Assembly (NCBI GenBank): GCA_025963635.1
Contig: JAOQAK010000052.1
Coordinates: 310,001 to 374,000 of the forward strand
Origin: Ferruginibacter sp.
GTDB taxonomy: Bacteria > Bacteroidota > Bacteroidia > Chitinophagales > Chitinophagaceae
Direction of reading: 5' to 3'
DNA length: 64,000 nt
Below, one piece after another: positions 19,001 to 28,609 of this stretch (position 1 is the stretch's first letter; every line of letters starts with the position of its first letter). A program made the position numbers and the translations under genes. The notes under the pieces were generated by a model. That model made no database searches. It was given only the letters and a program-made list of their open reading frames with translations, and was not told the origin of the DNA.

Positions 19001-19075
19001 GGTAGTCGTAGCTCAGTTGGTTAGAGCATCAGATTGTGATTCTGAGGGTCGGGGGTTCGAGCCCCCTCGATTACC
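19001..19075 (+). tRNA. tRNA-His (GTG)
   Basis: A full cloverleaf is visible. The acceptor stem GTAGTCG (19002-19008) pairs with CGATTAC (19068-19074), the D arm is GCTC...GAGC, the anticodon stem TCAGA...TCTGA has loop TTGTGAT and anticodon GTG at 19036-19038, and the T arm is GGGGG TTCGAGC CCCCT-type. The extra 5' G (19001) opposite C (19075) is the G-1 identity element of tRNA-His. CCA is not encoded. A hairpin terminator follows at once. Confidence 0.97.
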
Positions 19076-19080
19076 CATTT

Positions 19081-19111
19081 AAAAAGTTCTGCATATCGCA
19101 GAACTTTTTTT
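19081..19111 (+). terminator. Terminator of tRNA-His
   Basis: A perfect stem AAAAAGTTCTGC / GCAGAACTTTTT with a 5-base loop is followed by further T. It starts 5 bases after the tRNA. Confidence 0.9.
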
Positions 19112-19368
19112 CGTTTCAATGGTTGCTGTGATGGTTCTGTACATGCACATCATTTATCGGCAATATTCATCCATTGTTCAGGTATGCAATTGCAAAACCG
19201 ATATTTCCGAGGCCATTTTTCTTGTCAAACGATTGCATTTTGAAATGCCAGAAAGCCTTTTTCCATTGCAATAAAGGAAATTGCCACTTATCATTTTTTA
19301 GGAAAATATTAGTCTAAAAGGAAATCTAAATGAAACAAATTCAATACTTTTTCCGTTAATTTTACTGT

Positions 19369-21591
19369 ATGCTAAAAATTCAGCAGATAATTATGAGCAA
19401 AAAATTTTTCCCCGTATTTCTTGTACTAACAGGAACCATCCTTTTTTTAGCCTTCCAAACACAGGGAAGAGAAGATGACCCTAAGTCAAAAAACGAAAAA
19501 ATTCTGAGGAATGTTGGAATGTTGTTAGAGCAGGGCCATTATAGTCCGAAGAAGATTGACGACGGGTTTTCCAAATTGGTGCTGAAACGTTTTATTGCGG
19601 ATTTGGATGATGATAAAACCATCTTTCTGCAAAGTGATGTAGATAGTTTCAAGCGGTTTGATTCAAAAATCGATGATGAAATTCATGGGGATAAACTGGA
19701 GTCATTTTATGCGGTGAGCGAATCTTATACCCGCCGCTTGAATGAAGCTTCCGAATATTATAAAACTATTCTCAGCAAGCCCTTCGACTTTAGCAAGGAT
19801 GAAAACATCATGTTGGACGGTGATAAAGTGAATTTCCCTACAAATGATGCGGAAAGAAAGGAAGTTTGGCGTAAACGCTTAAAATATCTTGTACTTACCA
19901 AGTATTCAGATATGATAGAGGACAGGGAAAAAAACAAGGGCAAGGAGTTCGCTATTGTACCCGGTGACAGTACTAAAAAAGAGAAATTTATTTATAAAGC
20001 AGATAGTACGCTCGAAAGAGAAGCAAGAGACCAGGTTCGTAAACAGATCGGGCGCTATTTTACCACCTTAAAAAATCACAACACCACGGATGAGTTGTTT
20101 AGCTCATTTGTAAATGCGATTACAGGAAGCATGGATCCTCATTCAAACTATTTTGCCCCGGTGGATAGCCGTGGTTTCACAGAGATGATGAGTGGTAAAT
20201 TTTACGGTATCGGCGCACAATTAAAGGAAGACCAAAGCAAAATTAAAATTGCAAGCCTGGTTGCCGGTGGACCGGCCTGGAAAAGTGGCGAATTGGGTGT
20301 GGAAGATGAAATTGTCAAAATAGGACAGGGCACTGCTGAACCCGTGGATGTTACAGGGTATGCCGTTAGTGATGCGGTTAAACTGATCCGTGGCGCTACG
20401 AAAGGAACAGAAGTAAGAATTACCGTTAGAAAACCTGACGGAAATTTAAAGGTGATCGTTTTAAAAAGAGATGAGATTAAGTTGGATGACACGTTCGCAA
20501 AAAGTGCAATCATTAAGGGCGAACACAAAATTGGGTACATCTACCTGCCTGAGTTTTATATGGATTTTGAAGACCCGAAAGGAGCCAGGTGTTCGGACGA
20601 TGTTGCCAGGGAGGTTGAAAAATTGAAAGCTGAAAAAGTAGAGGGAATTGTAATTGATCTTCGTGGCAATGGTGGAGGCTCACTGCCTGAGGTGGTAAAG
20701 ATGGCCGGACTTTTTATTGAAGACGGTCCGATTTGCCAGGTAAAAGGCAGGGACGAAAAAGCACCCTACCAATGGAAGGACAGAGATAAAACAGTTTTAT
20801 ATGATGGGCCATTAACCGTTATGGTGGATGAGTTTAGCGCTTCGGCTTCAGAAATATTTGCTGCAGCCATACAAGACTACAAACGTGGAATTATCGTGGG
20901 CAGTACTTCCACATACGGCAAGGGAACAGTGCAACGTACTATCCCCTTAAATCCGGAAAGTGAAAGCGTGGTGTTTAATAAAAAATCAGAAGATCTCGGA
21001 ACAGTTAAATTAACGCTTCAAAAATTTTACCGCATTAGCGGTGGAGCAACACAGTTGAGGGGAGTGGTTCCGGATGTGGTAATACCAGACAGGATGGAGC
21101 TTGCCAAAGCACGAGAAAAAGACAATCCTACCTCTTTAAGTTGGGATGAAATTGCTAAAGTGGATTACAAACCATGGACAAGTACTTTCAGCACCGATTT
21201 GGTGGCTTCAACAGCCAATGAGCAGGTTAGATCTAATACCACTTTTAAAAAGATGAGGGAAAAAATTGATTCTATCGATAAGGAAAATGACCGTGCTTAT
21301 TCTTTAAACCTGGTGCAGTACCAGGCTGGACAGAAACAACTCAAGGCCAGGTACAAACAACTTGAAGAGTTATTAAAATTACCCACCCAGTTGGAAGTGA
21401 AGAATGTAGAGGCAGACAGCGCCAGGCTTACAGCTGATAAGGAAAAGATTGAGAAGAATAAAAGATTCCTGAATACATTGAAGGATGATATCTATGTAGA
21501 TGAAGCGGTAAAGGTTACTAATAAAATGATTGCCCAAAGTAATTTTGCTCTAAATCATGGTGCCGCGACCCTACCAGGAAATAAGAATTGA
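19369..21591 (+). CDS. prc: Prc/Tsp-type C-terminal processing protease (S41)
   Basis: This is a periplasmic tail-specific protease of about 732-740 residues. The ATG at 19393 (MSKKFFPVFLVLTGTILFLAF, an export signal) is a better start than the one at 19369. Domains in order: an N-terminal helical domain, then a PDZ domain (GKFYGIGAQLKEDQ, SLVAGGPAWKSGELGVEDEIV), and the catalytic S41 core with GIVIDLRGNGGGSLPEV, the SASASE serine motif (20836-20853) and GKGTVQ, which contains the catalytic Lys in Prc homologues. A C-terminal DUF3340-like helical region ends at VKVTNKMIAQSNFAL. It degrades or trims periplasmic proteins. It stands alone between the tRNA-His terminator and the hairpin at 21622. 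Confidence 0.95.
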   Translation: MLKIQQIIMSKKFFPVFLVLTGTILFLAFQTQGREDDPKSKNEKILRNVGMLLEQGHYSPKKIDDGFSKLVLKRFIADLDDDKTIFLQSDVDSFKRFDSKIDDEIHGDKLESFYAVSESYTRRLNEASEYYKTILSKPFDFSKDENIMLDGDKVNFPTNDAERKEVWRKRLKYLVLTKYSDMIEDREKNKGKEFAIVPGDSTKKEKFIYKADSTLEREARDQVRKQIGRYFTTLKNHNTTDELFSSFVNAITGSMDPHSNYFAPVDSRGFTEMMSGKFYGIGAQLKEDQSKIKIASLVAGGPAWKSGELGVEDEIVKIGQGTAEPVDVTGYAVSDAVKLIRGATKGTEVRITVRKPDGNLKVIVLKRDEIKLDDTFAKSAIIKGEHKIGYIYLPEFYMDFEDPKGARCSDDVAREVEKLKAEKVEGIVIDLRGNGGGSLPEVVKMAGLFIEDGPICQVKGRDEKAPYQWKDRDKTVLYDGPLTVMVDEFSASASEIFAAAIQDYKRGIIVGSTSTYGKGTVQRTIPLNPESESVVFNKKSEDLGTVKLTLQKFYRISGGATQLRGVVPDVVIPDRMELAKAREKDNPTSLSWDEIAKVDYKPWTSTFSTDLVASTANEQVRSNTTFKKMREKIDSIDKENDRAYSLNLVQYQAGQKQLKARYKQLEELLKLPTQLEVKNVEADSARLTADKEKIEKNKRFLNTLKDDIYVDEAVKVTNKMIAQSNFALNHGAATLPGNKN

Positions 21592-21621
21592 TTATTCCGG
21601 AATTGTAAATGAATAGCAATA

Positions 21622-21661
21622 AAGAATCCCACAGTGTTATATGCTGTGGGATTCTTGTTTT
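21622..21661. terminator. Hairpin terminator after prc
   Basis: A perfect 13-bp stem AAGAATCCCACAG / CTGTGGGATTCTT with a 9-base loop is followed by GTTTT. It lies 30 bases after the prc stop and could also serve the convergent DinB-like gene. Confidence 0.88.
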
Positions 21662-21706
21662 AATGCCGTCGGCAGAAGGTGGTATTACTTAAATAGATCT
21701 TTAATG

Positions 21707-22219
21707 CTATGCTGTAAGGTATCTTTCTTCGATAATCCTTTTGTGATGGTTAAAATGTCCAACTGTCAAAAATCCTAACTGTTCCACACTAAAAGTATTG
21801 TTGTTGGCCACTCCTGTTTGGCCAAGCATTTCCGGGGTAAAACTATCAAAAAGATAAAGGGTAGATCGCCTTGAAGCTACAAACTCAGCAGTTAAACTTT
21901 CCCACGACCTGCGATTTGCCTGCGAGGCCACAGCATATTCATTCTCTTCAAAACCCGGCAATGGGGAGGCTTCCTTCCTGGCAAAGCACAAAGCCCGAAA
22001 AGCAAAAATCCTTTCGGTATCGATGATATGCTGTAGTAATTCTTTTAAGCTCCATTTTCCGTCTGCATAAGCGAACATGGATTTCTCTTCCGTAATAGAG
22101 GGAAGAAAATCTTTAATTACCTGTGACTGATTAGAGAAAGCTTCTGGCAGATCCTTTTCCTTTACCTGGTCGAGGTATCTTTGAAAATAGCCAGGCAGGC
22201 TGGGGAAAGTATTTAACAT
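21707..22219 (-). CDS. DinB-like (DinB_2) metal-binding four-helix protein
   Basis: This 170-residue protein has the helical pattern of the DinB/YfiT superfamily. WSLKELLQHIIDTERIFAFRAL carries the first metal-site histidine, and FLTVGHFNHHKRIIEERYL the last two (HFNHH). A third His near residue 64 fits the usual triad. Members are putative metal-dependent hydrolases or thiol transferases; no substrate can be read. It is convergent with prc, with the hairpin at 21622 between them. No operon partner is visible. Confidence 0.85.
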   Translation of the reverse strand: MLNTFPSLPGYFQRYLDQVKEKDLPEAFSNQSQVIKDFLPSITEEKSMFAYADGKWSLKELLQHIIDTERIFAFRALCFARKEASPLPGFEENEYAVASQANRRSWESLTAEFVASRRSTLYLFDSFTPEMLGQTGVANNNTFSVEQLGFLTVGHFNHHKRIIEERYLTA

Positions 22220-22429
22220 AGGTTACGTGTTTTGGTGTGAAAGAAAATTGCATATTATAATTTTTCGGTCAATACCGCCATTTGATTAGCTTCTTCCCAC
22301 CGCGATGGATTGAATGCTAATCCGAATAACTGTCACAAATTTTCCGATAGGAACTTAACAAAGATAAAAATCGCAGATTCAGATGATTTTATCATCCAAC
22401 CTGCGGTTGTGAAATTATTTAAATTATTT

Positions 22430-24103
22430 CTATCCCTTTACTGATTTTTTCATTTTCGGCTTTGGTAACATCACTTCCTTTGATATTTTTCTTTCACCTA
22501 CCAGTGTACCCGCTAACTGAATAGCCGAATATACGTTAATTACTCCGCCCGTTTTAGATATATCACTCAGTGGAGCTTTTTCCTCCGTACCTGGAACATT
22601 AACCGCTTCATCAGATGTTTTTGCCGATTTTTCAATTACATATTTCAACTGTTGGGCGGTAAGGGTAGGGTAGTAACCTAATATAAACGCCGCAGTACCT
22701 GCAACTACCGGGCAGGCCATACTTGTACCCGATGCATTGCCATAGGTATGGCCGCCCGGAATAGTAGAATAGATCTGCACACCAGGCGCAAATACATCCA
22801 CTTCCTTTTTGCCATAATTACTAAAGCTGGCAGTAACACCACCGTTTTTTGGATCACCACTGGCTCCAACAGTTATCCAGTTGGAAGCCTTTCCTTTTTC
22901 TCCAAGATAAACAGGTGTTGGGAAATTGTCTGTCGAATCGATGTTCTTGGCATCATTCCCTGCAGCATGTACCAATAGAACCCCTTTCTGTTCTGCATAT
23001 TTCACTGCATCATCCACCCATTGTTTTTCCGGCGAAAAATCCTTGCCGAAGCTCATGCTAACAATCTGTGCACCATTGTCCACCGCATACCTTATCGCCA
23101 ATGCGATGTCTTTATCGTGCTCATCTCCGTCAGGAACAGCCCGCACCATCATAATGCGAACATTGTCGGCGATCCCATCGATGCCCTTGTTATTATTTCT
23201 TACAGCAGCGATAATGCCGGAGCAATGAGTGCCATGAAAAGGAGTGGTCGCCATAATATCATTGTTGCCATAAAAACGATCATTGATGTCTGATTCATCA
23301 TCCTGTACAATTTCCTTGCGATATTCCTCGGGCGCCTTGTTTGCGGCATCTGCCTTTCGCAACTGGCCGTCAAATTCATCGATCAATTGCTTATTCGTAA
23401 TATCACTACCCGGATTGCTTTTGCAAAGCTGCACCAAGAGCATTTTTGTTTTTAACGCGAATTCATCCGTAGTAGTGTATTTTTCAAGGTCGGAGCAACT
23501 ATATTCTTTTTTCCCCAGTTCTTTTGTGATCACTGAATCCCCTTTTAAAAAACCAGGCAAGATTTTTTTAAAAAAAGCAATCTCAGCCGGGTTTACATCA
23601 CCCACTATTTTTTGCTGTGCTTTTTTATACAATTCCAATTCTTCCTTTTCTGCCGGACTTAGCGACAATTCATCAGGCATTACACTGCCAAATTTCAACT
23701 TTAACCTGTTGTAAACGCGGGCAGCTTCGTAGCTATCCTTGGTTACATTCCGTCCGTCTTTGCCTCCTATGAAGTTCCACCCATGTACATCATCCACATA
23801 GCCATTATGGTCATCATCAATACCATTGCCCGGTATTTCCTTTGAGTTTGTCCAAAGAATGGGTTTAAGATCTTCATGGAGCGTATCAATGCCGCTGTCT
23901 ATAACGGCTACTACCACCTGGCGGCTCTTGAGTTTTTTTGTTTTTACAAAATTGTAGGCTTTATCAAGGCTGATACCATAAATGCCTGTACTTTCCTTAT
24001 CCTGCTGGTACCAGTTTTTCGGCAAAACACTTTTAGAACTTTGAGAAAACATAGTAGCCCCTGAAAAGAGCGCAACACTTAACAATAAAAATATTTTCTT
24101 CAT
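22430..24103 (-). CDS. Subtilisin-like serine protease (S8), secreted
   Basis: Start chosen at 24103 (MKKIFLLLSVALFSGATMFS, a signal peptide). A longer frame reaches 24457 but runs into the ispE gene and lacks a signal. The 557-residue product has all three S8 catalytic motifs: D69 in VVVAVIDSGID, H290 in FHGTHCSG and S461 in GTSMACP. The spacing between Asp and His is about 220 residues, far more than in classical subtilisins; this insert is helical and charged (SLSPAEKEELELYKKAQQK) and is typical of a Bacteroidota subgroup. Asn in HAAGND completes the oxyanion site. There is no C-terminal sorting domain, so periplasmic or outer-surface action is inferred. Confidence 0.93.
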   Translation of the reverse strand: MKKIFLLLSVALFSGATMFSQSSKSVLPKNWYQQDKESTGIYGISLDKAYNFVKTKKLKSRQVVVAVIDSGIDTLHEDLKPILWTNSKEIPGNGIDDDHNGYVDDVHGWNFIGGKDGRNVTKDSYEAARVYNRLKLKFGSVMPDELSLSPAEKEELELYKKAQQKIVGDVNPAEIAFFKKILPGFLKGDSVITKELGKKEYSCSDLEKYTTTDEFALKTKMLLVQLCKSNPGSDITNKQLIDEFDGQLRKADAANKAPEEYRKEIVQDDESDINDRFYGNNDIMATTPFHGTHCSGIIAAVRNNNKGIDGIADNVRIMMVRAVPDGDEHDKDIALAIRYAVDNGAQIVSMSFGKDFSPEKQWVDDAVKYAEQKGVLLVHAAGNDAKNIDSTDNFPTPVYLGEKGKASNWITVGASGDPKNGGVTASFSNYGKKEVDVFAPGVQIYSTIPGGHTYGNASGTSMACPVVAGTAAFILGYYPTLTAQQLKYVIEKSAKTSDEAVNVPGTEEKAPLSDISKTGGVINVYSAIQLAGTLVGERKISKEVMLPKPKMKKSVKG

Positions 24104-24200
24104 TTGCTGTTTTTTGTGAATATGCAATTTATTACAAAGCTGCCAAATAGTATTACCACTTGTAAAAAGAGCTGCAAAAAAGGTGAATATTAACAGGCTG

Positions 24201-25031
24201 TTAGAGCAAAATAGAGCGCATAAGGTAATTAGCAGGGAATTTGAAGCTGGGGTCAACTGCATTATTAAAAATTCCATACACGCTGCTTCCGCTGCCAGAC
24301 ATGGAGGCAAACAGAGCTCCTTTATCGTACAAAGCTGATTTGAGATCCCTGATAACAGGATATTTCTCAAACACAGGTTCTTCAAAATCGTTAAATAGGC
24401 GGTCTTTCCAGGTAGCGATAGGTTGGGAAATAATTGATCGCAACGAATTATCTGCACCTCCTGAAGGCTGATTCATTGTTTTAACAAGTGCTGAAAATGC
24501 CCACCCGGTATTGATATGTATGCGCGGGTTAACAAGAACCAACCGGTAACCCTTTAATGAGATATCCAGCGGTTGCAATGTCTCTCCACGGCCGGTTGCA
24601 AGGCAGGGCGCATTATAAATGAAGAATGGACAATCACTGCCTAGTTGTAAAGCGTAAGTATGTAATTGCTCGCTGGATAAATTGAGCGCAAATTTCTCGT
24701 CCAGGGCAATTAATGTAAAAGTGGCATCAGCAGATCCGCCACCAAGACCGGCCCCAATCGGGATCGCTTTGTGCAAATGAATTTTTACTGAAGGTAATTG
24801 CTGGAAATCTTTTTTAAGCAGCCGGTAAGCCCGGGCACAAAGATTATCATTTTGATCAATATCGATGGCAATGCCCGATTGCACAAACGCTGTTTCAGAA
24901 GACGAGATAATCTCCAAAGCATCATTGAGCTTTACAGGATAAAAGACGGTTTCAATAGTATGGTAACCATCATCTCTTTTCCCCTTAACTATTAAACCAA
25001 TATTGATTTTACAATTCGGGAAAACAAGCAT
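24201..25031 (-). CDS. ispE: 4-diphosphocytidyl-2-C-methyl-D-erythritol kinase
   Basis: This 276-residue GHMP kinase phosphorylates CDP-methylerythritol in the MEP pathway to isoprenoid precursors. Lys8 in PNCKINIGL and Asp in LGSDCPFF are the catalytic pair. PIGAGLGGGSADA (about 91-103) is the ATP-binding glycine loop, and SGSGSSVYGIF near the C-terminus is the third GHMP motif. KRDDGYHTIETVFYPV is the substrate strand. Length is slightly below the usual 280-290. It lies upstream of the subtilase on the same strand with a 97-base gap and no obvious functional link. Confidence 0.97.
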   Translation of the reverse strand: MLVFPNCKINIGLIVKGKRDDGYHTIETVFYPVKLNDALEIISSSETAFVQSGIAIDIDQNDNLCARAYRLLKKDFQQLPSVKIHLHKAIPIGAGLGGGSADATFTLIALDEKFALNLSSEQLHTYALQLGSDCPFFIYNAPCLATGRGETLQPLDISLKGYRLVLVNPRIHINTGWAFSALVKTMNQPSGGADNSLRSIISQPIATWKDRLFNDFEEPVFEKYPVIRDLKSALYDKGALFASMSGSGSSVYGIFNNAVDPSFKFPANYLMRSILL

Positions 25032-25223
25032 GGGGGTAGTGGAAAATTTTTTAATTGATAATTGATAATGGTTAGGGATACGACCAAGCTACTCCTTCAA
25101 TAATCACTAAGGTTCCTAATAATTTTGCGGTTTGATCAAAAGACAAATATTATTAATGCAGACGATTCCAGATAACCGAAAAAATTTATCAATTCTCAAT
25201 TATTCAATTATCCATTAATAAAA

Positions 25224-25814
25224 CTATCCTTTACTCTTCCTGCTTTTTATTTCATCCCTGATAGCGATTGCCCTGATATAATCTTCCTGTTCATGCACTT
25301 CATTGAGCAAGTTGTTGAGTTCTTCGGTGGATAAGCCTTTCAGATCATCTCTGCCGCCGGTTTCCGTTGTGACCGGTGCGTTGGATTTTTTCTTTTTGGC
25401 GTCGCCTTCCATCAAAATACCTGCACTGTCCAATATATTATCGTAGGTAAAAATAGGACAACCAAAGCGTACAGCCAATGCCAGTGCATCGGATGTTCTC
25501 GAATCAATTTCGACGGTGTCGTTTTCACTGCTGCAAACGAGTTTACTATAAAAAATTCCCTCCTGCAGGTCATTGATGATCACTTCGTGAAGTTCAACAT
25601 TAAAAGCCATCATGAAATTCTTCATAAGGTCATGCGTAAGGGGCCGGCTCGGACTCATGCGCTCGAGCGCAACGGCAATAGCCTGTGCTTCAAAACCACC
25701 AATTACAATTGGCAGGCGGCGTAAGCCATTTACCTCCCCCAATACAACTGCATAGGAATGTGTTTGGGTAATACTGTGCGACAGGGCAACGATTTCTAAT
25801 TCTATTTTTTTCAT
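25224..25814 (-). CDS. Bifunctional nuclease family protein (BFN, DUF151) with UvrB/UvrC motif
   Basis: This 196-residue protein starts KKIELEIVALSHSITQTHSYAVVL, then GLRRLPIVIGGFEAQAIAVAL and RTSDALALAVRFGCPIF, the three conserved segments of the bifunctional nuclease domain. The last 35 residues (LSTEELNNLLNEVHEQEDYIRAIAIRDEI, in part) form a UVR helical hairpin, a common partner in Bacteroidota. Nuclease activity on DNA and RNA is known for plant and Thermotoga members; here it is inferred. The region between the two domains is polar and low in complexity (AKKKKSNAPV). It is probably monocistronic. Confidence 0.92.
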   Translation of the reverse strand: MKKIELEIVALSHSITQTHSYAVVLGEVNGLRRLPIVIGGFEAQAIAVALERMSPSRPLTHDLMKNFMMAFNVELHEVIINDLQEGIFYSKLVCSSENDTVEIDSRTSDALALAVRFGCPIFTYDNILDSAGILMEGDAKKKKSNAPVTTETGGRDDLKGLSTEELNNLLNEVHEQEDYIRAIAIRDEIKSRKSKG

Positions 25815-26353
25815 AAATAATTTACGAAACTAAGGGTTTTTAGGCAAAAGTTAAACTGACTTAAATATCGGGTTTTCCATTGGTTGATTTTTAATTATTT
25901 TTTACTTCTTTTTCACCCGGTAAATGTCTTATTGGAATGGTTTTGCCGTCGCCCTATCCGGGGTACTTGCATTAGGATCGATCAGAAAAATTGTGCGGCA
26001 TATGAGCTGATTCTGCAAACCTATAGGCAATTCCGATATTGACCTTGCCGAAGTGGGGCGCAATTTATAAAACATGGCAAGAGGGCGGGTTATAACGCTA
26101 ACCTAATTTTTCAACCAGGGCCGTAATATATCCCCCGGTCAATTTATTTTGTTTTTTGGGAGACCAAAAAAGCGCTTCGGCAACTGGTTTCTACTATTTT
26201 CCGGCTACGATTGGGCAGGTTTTATTAACTATTAATGCCAATGCTGACCTCGCAATTGTTGTGAGCCCGACCGGAAACATTTATTCATGAACACTACCTG
26301 GGAAAAATCAGAGCGAAATGTCTCCAGCTGGGTTGAATGTAAGGATGTAATTG
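25815..26353. other. Intergenic region, 540 bases, no gene recognised
   Basis: No frame of useful length or family resemblance was found on either strand, and no tRNA-like fold is evident. Base composition is less AT-rich than typical spacers here (segments such as GCCGTCGCCCTATCCGGGG), so a decayed gene or an unrecognised small RNA cannot be excluded. Confidence 0.4.
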
Positions 26354-27319
26354 TCAGGAAACACCTTTCAGCTTTTTGACAGCATCGATGATTTTTGGCA
26401 TCACCTCAAAAACATCTCCTACTATACCATAGTCAGCGGCTTTAAAGAAGGGCGCTTCAGGATCTTTATTGATTACCACGATGGTTTTACTCCGGTTTAC
26501 ACCAGCCAGGTGTTGTATTGCACCGGAAATACCGATGGCAAAATACAGGTTGGGTGCGATGGTGATACCGGTTTGTCCAACATGCTCATGGTGAGGCCTC
26601 CATTCGATGTCCGCAACCGGCCGGCTACAGGCAGTTGCTGCGCCAAGTAATTTGGCCAGATCCGTTACCAACGCCCAGTTTTCAGGTCCTTTTAAGCCCC
26701 TGCCGCCGCTTACCACAATTTCTGCCTCAGTTAACGGAACCTCTCCAACAACCTTGTTAACATCAATCACCTGCACTTTTGCCGGGGCAGGCGCTGTTTG
26801 AAAAGTAGCTACTTCAGCAACACCTTCACCAATAGTAATTGAGTAAGAATTAGGATTAAGCAGAATAATTTTTATTTCGGTATTGATGGCAACATTCGCA
26901 AAAGCCTTTCCACTAAACACAGTTTTCTTAACGATGAATCCATTGGATGTATCTGGTAAAGCAACGGCGCCGGAAACCAATCCTGCTTTTAACCTTACGC
27001 TTAACCGGGAGGCAACGGCTTTTCCACTAAGGTTATTTGAAAATACAATTACCGTGGCTCCACTGGCAGTTGCCAGGTCAGCAATTGCTTTCGTGAACAG
27101 TTGCCCGTCAAGTTGGTTAAATACTTCGGTTGTTGCACTATGCACTCTTCTTAAACCATATTTTCCCAAACTGGCAAGATCGTCTGTAACAGTGCCCAAA
27201 ACAATTCCTTCAGCATTTACACCCAGTTGTTCCGCAACTTTAGCACCGTAGCACGCTGCTTCGAGAGAAGATTTCCTGATTTGTCCATCGGCCTGGTCTA
27301 AAAATATTAAAACGCTCAT
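26354..27319 (-). CDS. etfA: Electron transfer flavoprotein subunit alpha
   Basis: Start chosen at 27319 ([21 protein letters not shown]), the usual ETF-alpha N-terminus; the upstream in-frame ATG at 27352 would overlap the preceding gene. The 321-residue protein has the C-terminal FAD-binding domain in full: [52 protein letters not shown] and [20 protein letters not shown]. With EtfB it passes electrons from acyl-CoA and other dehydrogenases to the quinone pool. It is separated from etfB (27763-28506) by a small four-helix gene, an unusual interruption. Confidence 0.97.
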   Translation of the reverse strand: MSVLIFLDQADGQIRKSSLEAACYGAKVAEQLGVNAEGIVLGTVTDDLASLGKYGLRRVHSATTEVFNQLDGQLFTKAIADLATASGATVIVFSNNLSGKAVASRLSVRLKAGLVSGAVALPDTSNGFIVKKTVFSGKAFANVAINTEIKIILLNPNSYSITIGEGVAEVATFQTAPAPAKVQVIDVNKVVGEVPLTEAEIVVSGGRGLKGPENWALVTDLAKLLGAATACSRPVADIEWRPHHEHVGQTGITIAPNLYFAIGISGAIQHLAGVNRSKTIVVINKDPEAPFFKAADYGIVGDVFEVMPKIIDAVKKLKGVS

Positions 27320-27339
27320 ATGAAGTAATTGATAATTAT

Positions 27340-27645
27340 TTAATTGATACAATCTTTATTTAAAGAATCATACATTTTGTTTGTAAGAAAACCCGTAGCG
27401 GATAGCAAGTCCAGCCAGTATTTTGATTCATTTGCTTCCTTAAGCCCGATGCTTAGCTTGTGAATAAAATCTTTTGTACTTTCCGCATGCTCGGCTCCTC
27501 TAACAATTGCACCAATGGATGTTCCACATCTAATAAGTTGTTGTGCTAAAATATATTCGCCATGTTCCTTCTTCAAGTACGTGTAAAGGTTCACAATTCT
27601 TATGGCAAATTCAAAGCTTTTTACTTTCAGGATATTTTCTTTCAT
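27340..27645 (-). CDS. Four-helix bundle protein (S23 / rRNA intervening sequence-like)
   Basis: This 101-residue, fully helical protein has VKSFEFAIRIVNLYTYLKK, ILAQQLIRCGTSIGAIVRGAEHA, DFIHKLSIGLKEANESKYWL and a last helix, the order and motifs (CGTSIGANxxEA-type, EANESKYWL) of the S23/four-helix bundle family. Homologues are often found inside 23S rRNA intervening sequences or as solitary mobile-looking genes; their function is unknown. Here the gene sits between etfB and etfA on the same strand, 20 bases upstream of the etfA start, so it may be co-transcribed by position only. Confidence 0.9.
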   Translation of the reverse strand: MKENILKVKSFEFAIRIVNLYTYLKKEHGEYILAQQLIRCGTSIGAIVRGAEHAESTKDFIHKLSIGLKEANESKYWLDLLSATGFLTNKMYDSLNKDCIN

Positions 27646-27762
27646 AAGAGGTAAAGATTAAAGGATTGATTAAAACAAATGATTCAGGTCTTATTTTTAT
27701 AATAAATAAAATCCGAACCAAATATTCATCAACTATCCATTTATCAATTATCCATTAACCTT

Positions 27763-28506
27763 TCATATCACCTTCGCTTCTTCATGCAGCAACCGCACCA
27801 ACTCTTCCGGCTGATCTGCGGACACAAGCTTAACTCCAGCCTTTGCAGGCGGAAGATCAAATGAAGCAATAGAAGTGAGCGGGGTTACATCAATAGGTTC
27901 AACTACTTTTAATGGCTTGCTCCTTGCGCCCATAATACCTTTCATATTAGGGATACGCTGCTCTGCCATTCCTTTTTGGCAACTCACTACAAGGGGTAGG
28001 GGCACTTTATCCGTTTCTTCTCCACCCTCGATTTCACGTACTACGATTGCATCATTCCCTTCCATGTTAAATTTAATTGCCAGAGACACATAAGGAATAT
28101 CAAGCAATTCAGCCAGCATGCCACCAATCGAAGATCCGTTATAATCGATCGTTTCTTTGCCGGTGAATATCAAATCATAACCGCCCTGTTTGGCTACTTC
28201 AGCAATCTGAGAAGCGATATAATAACTATCATGACTTTCGGCGTTCACCCGGATCGCTTCATCGCCACCCAATGCAAGCGCCTTCCTGATAACAGGATCA
28301 CAATCAGGCAACCCAACAGTTACCAGGTGAATGATTGTGGCAGTTCCTGCTTCCTTGAGTTCAATCGCTCTCACGAGCGCATACCATTCATCATAGGGAT
28401 TAATAATCCATTGTACCCCTTCGGCAACGAATTTCGTATTGTTGGCTGTGAAAGCTATTTTTGCGGTAGTGTCCGGAGTTTTACTGATACAGACCAAAAT
28501 TTTCAT
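27763..28506 (-). CDS. etfB: Electron transfer flavoprotein subunit beta
   Basis: Start chosen at 28506 (MKILVCISKTPDTTAKI), the standard ETF-beta N-terminus; 13 residues upstream in frame are not conserved-looking. The 247-residue protein contains INPYDEWYALVRAIELKE, DLIFTGKETIDYNGSSIGGMLAELL with the AMP-binding region and EGGEETDKVPLPLVVSCQKGMAEQRIPNMKGIM, the ETF-beta signature (read in pieces). It is the partner of EtfA, encoded two genes downstream. The spacer after it (27646-27762) is AT-rich and contains the TATCAATTATCCATTAA-type filler seen elsewhere in this chromosome. Confidence 0.97.
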   Translation of the reverse strand: MKILVCISKTPDTTAKIAFTANNTKFVAEGVQWIINPYDEWYALVRAIELKEAGTATIIHLVTVGLPDCDPVIRKALALGGDEAIRVNAESHDSYYIASQIAEVAKQGGYDLIFTGKETIDYNGSSIGGMLAELLDIPYVSLAIKFNMEGNDAIVVREIEGGEETDKVPLPLVVSCQKGMAEQRIPNMKGIMGARSKPLKVVEPIDVTPLTSIASFDLPPAKAGVKLVSADQPEELVRLLHEEAKVI

Positions 28507-28609
28507 ATAGTGAAGTTTAGAATCGAAAATAAGTTGTTTATGCAACTAATAACAAAGATAAGATTTGTAAATATAAGTTGACCATAAAAAAAATAAAAAA
28601 TATTGAAGC

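Noticed and set aside
24104..24457. N-terminal extension of the subtilase
   Set aside because: It overlaps ispE on the same strand, and a good signal peptide starts at 24103.
25050..27762. AATTGATAATTGATAATGG-like AT-rich filler between genes
   Set aside because: Several similar phrases occur (25050, 25186, 27320, 27734), but such low-complexity spacers are frequent in these genomes and no structure or function can be supported.
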